Source: Streptomyces sp. CB02366
GTDB taxonomy: Bacteria > Actinomycetota > Actinomycetes > Streptomycetales > Streptomycetaceae
DNA length: 64,000 bases
Direction of reading: 5' to 3'
Assembly (NCBI RefSeq): GCF_001905905.1
Contig: NZ_LIVT01000004.1
Span: forward strand, 531,567 to 595,566
Shown here: one piece after another, positions 62,518 to 64,000 of the stretch
Position numbering within the stretch: the first letter of the stretch is position 1
Layout of the letters: every line of letters begins with the position of its first letter
Translations under genes and position numbers: made by a program
Notes under the pieces: model-generated
Told to the model about the DNA's origin: nothing
Seen by the model: only the letters and a program-made list of their open reading frames with translations
Databases searched by the model: none

Positions 62518-64000
62518 TCAGGCACGGACGTCGTCCAGTATGCGGCGGATGCGGTCGGTCAGGCTGCCGGAGGGGTCCTGGTCACGGGCCCGGAACCAGG
62601 CGTTGACCAGCAGTTCCAGCCGATCCCCCGTCAGCGGCCCGGAACCGGAAGGGAAGTCGGGTCCGAGCGCCGCCAGGACGCGCAGGGCGTCCTCCAGGAC
62701 GGCGTGGTGCCGCCGCTCCCACGCGGCGGCCTCGGGACCAGCCGTTCGGGGCCGGGCCGGCTCGGGGCGCGCGGTCTCCCCCGGCCCCGGGGGCGGCGGG
62801 GCCAGGACGGATTCCGGCGCGGAGGCCAGGGCCTCCACCACCTGGCTCAGCCGTGCCGCGGCGTCGGTGGGCGGGCCGCCGGGCTCCTCCGGGGTCGCGA
62901 CCGGTGGGCGGTCCGGGCCCTCGGGGATTCCGGCCAGGTGGCGGTCCCCGTCGAGCACCAGCAGGGCGGTGGGGGCCCCGGCGGTGCGCTCGCCGTGGTA
63001 CGTCACCTCGCCGTCCGGGCCCGCCACGGCCACCGTCACGCCGAGCCCGCGTGCCGTCGCCGCCGCGAGCGGGCCCATCGGCAGGGCCGGCGCCCCGTCA
63101 CCGCGGGACGGGTCGGCGAGCAGCACCCTCAGCCGCTGTACGGGGCTCAACTCCACCCGTGACGCGGGGATGCGGTCGCCCAGGAGCATGGCTTCCGTGC
63201 GTACGGAGACGCTGAGGGAGGCCCCGACGCGGTCCAGGAGGGCCAGCGGAAGATCGCGGTCCGCGGCCAGTCGCCGTATCTCCTGCCCGGCCACGTCGTC
63301 GTCGGTGACCTCGCCCGCCAGCCAGGCGCGGAACTCCTGCGCCGTTCCGGCGCCCGCCTCCCCGAGCGCGCCGCCCGCCACCGGGCGCACGGCGAACAGC
63401 AGTGTTTCCACGGCCCGTTCACCCTCCTCCGGCGCCTCGTGGAGGGCGAGGGCCGTCCCGTCGAATACGGCGGTGTCCGGGCCGGTACGGCGGAAGCGCT
63501 CGCGGAGCGCGGAGGCGTCGCCCTGCCCGGCCCCGGCCTCGCCCGCGGAGGCGGCGGGCCGGGCGGCTCCGGTGGGCTCGGAGGGCTGGGCGGAGTCCGT
63601 GAGTTCGGCGGAACCGGGGAGTTCGGTGGAACCGGGGAGTTCGGTGATCCGCGGCGACGCTCCGGTCTTCACGGCCGGGCCGGGCGCCCCCGTCGCGGAC
63701 TCCTGGGCCGGTCGCCGGGGCCTCCAGACGGTCCTGGACCACTGCCCCAGCTTCTTCTCCCGCAGTGCGGTGATGCGCAGCGGGTCGAACGGGTCGTCCT
63801 CGACGAGGTCCAGCGGCCCGGAGTAGGCGAAGGCGCTGCGGCCGGTGCGGTCGGTGAACGGCTGGGTGCGCCGGGCGTCGCCGTCCGTGAAGCCGGCCAT
63901 CGGGAAGACGACGGGGACGTCGACCCCCGCGTCCGTCACCAGCGGCGCCAGGTCGAGCAGCGCCCAGAGTTCCTCGTCGGGAACGGGCAGCGGGGCGTGT
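62518..64000 (-). CDS. C-terminal part of a very large protein of the secretion locus (start beyond right edge)
   Basis: The frame is open to position 64000, so only the last 493 residues are inside. The visible part begins HAPLPVPDEELWALLDLAPL and reads VDVPVVFPMAGFTDGD, FAYSGPLDLVEDDPFDPLRITALREKKLGQWSRTVWRPR, then a linker and a region with VETLLFAVRPVAGGAL, LAADRDLPLALLDRVGAS and PVQRLRVLLADPS. The first block resembles conserved blocks I recall from giant Streptomyces "lonely Cys domain" proteins linked to type VII secretion. That assignment is tentative. It is the first visible gene of the minus-strand locus. Confidence 0.6.
   Translation of the reverse strand, partial: HAPLPVPDEELWALLDLAPLVTDAGVDVPVVFPMAGFTDGDARRTQPFTDRTGRSAFAYSGPLDLVEDDPFDPLRITALREKKLGQWSRTVWRPRRPAQESATGAPGPAVKTGASPRITELPGSTELPGSAELTDSAQPSEPTGAARPAASAGEAGAGQGDASALRERFRRTGPDTAVFDGTALALHEAPEEGERAVETLLFAVRPVAGGALGEAGAGTAQEFRAWLAGEVTDDDVAGQEIRRLAADRDLPLALLDRVGASLSVSVRTEAMLLGDRIPASRVELSPVQRLRVLLADPSRGDGAPALPMGPLAAATARGLGVTVAVAGPDGEVTYHGERTAGAPTALLVLDGDRHLAGIPEGPDRPPVATPEEPGGPPTDAAARLSQVVEALASAPESVLAPPPPGPGETARPEPARPRTAGPEAAAWERRHHAVLEDALRVLAALGPDFPSGSGPLTGDRLELLVNAWFRARDQDPSGSLTDRIRRILDDVRA

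Overview
The window reads as chromosomal DNA of a Streptomyces-like actinomycete. GC is very high, third codon positions are mostly G or C, many starts are GTG, and several genes look leaderless, with a TANNNT box 6-9 nt before the start codon. The order TerC-TerD-TerD-peroxiredoxin-DUF3052-aceE is one I associate from memory with Streptomyces chromosomes.

Layout. 1-7.4 kb: a bifunctional GT87/PAP2 membrane protein cut by the left edge, a serpin, an acetyltransferase, a DHA2 drug exporter with a MarR-like winged helix fused to its C-terminus, and a membrane-anchored peptidoglycan-binding protein. 7.7-17.3 kb: a HAD sugar phosphatase, a FetB-type permease pseudogene, a secreted HNH nuclease, a PhoD-like phosphatase, DoxX, a SOD-like protein, a DedA protein, small conserved genes and a histidine phosphatase. 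17.5-19.2 kb: tRNA-Val(UAC) with a 31-bp duplicated 3' fragment 1.5 kb away. The fragment brackets a lower-GC McrA-like HNH restriction gene, so this looks like a small tRNA-targeted island without an integrase.

19.4-32.8 kb: a DUF4097 lipoprotein, a coiled-coil protein and an FmdB zinc ribbon lead into a tellurium-resistance type (Ter) stress locus. A minus-strand operon encodes a citrate-lyase-like aldolase, an 846-aa protein joining PRTase, TRSP, StiP/PRTase and PELOTA domains, a HAD enzyme and an O-methyltransferase. Beside it lie TerD-like, TerA/TerD-like, TerC/DUF475 and two TerD genes, then a peroxiredoxin. 33.0-36.8 kb: DUF3052 and the homodimeric pyruvate dehydrogenase E1 (aceE), whose stop codon falls in the CTAG end of a 181-bp MITE.

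36.9-48.9 kb: an I36 protease inhibitor; an exporter with a divergent TetR regulator and a shared operator; two paralogous CHSYG-motif alpha/beta hydrolases around a NarL-type two-component system; a membrane acyltransferase; and a MerR/aldo-keto reductase pair with a textbook MerR promoter. 49.0-54.3 kb: an OmpR-type two-component system and an SLC13 transporter-glycerate kinase operon share the same composite promoter motif, suggesting a glycerate-type uptake regulon.

54.4-64 kb: a serine hydrolase, then a minus-strand operon running off the right edge. It comprises a very large protein (only its C-terminus is inside), two type VII secretion-associated proteins, a 1231-aa protein with an ADP-ribosyltransferase-like C-terminus, and a ricin-trefoil membrane protein. 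This locus and the fused Ter operon are the best candidates for little-described systems.
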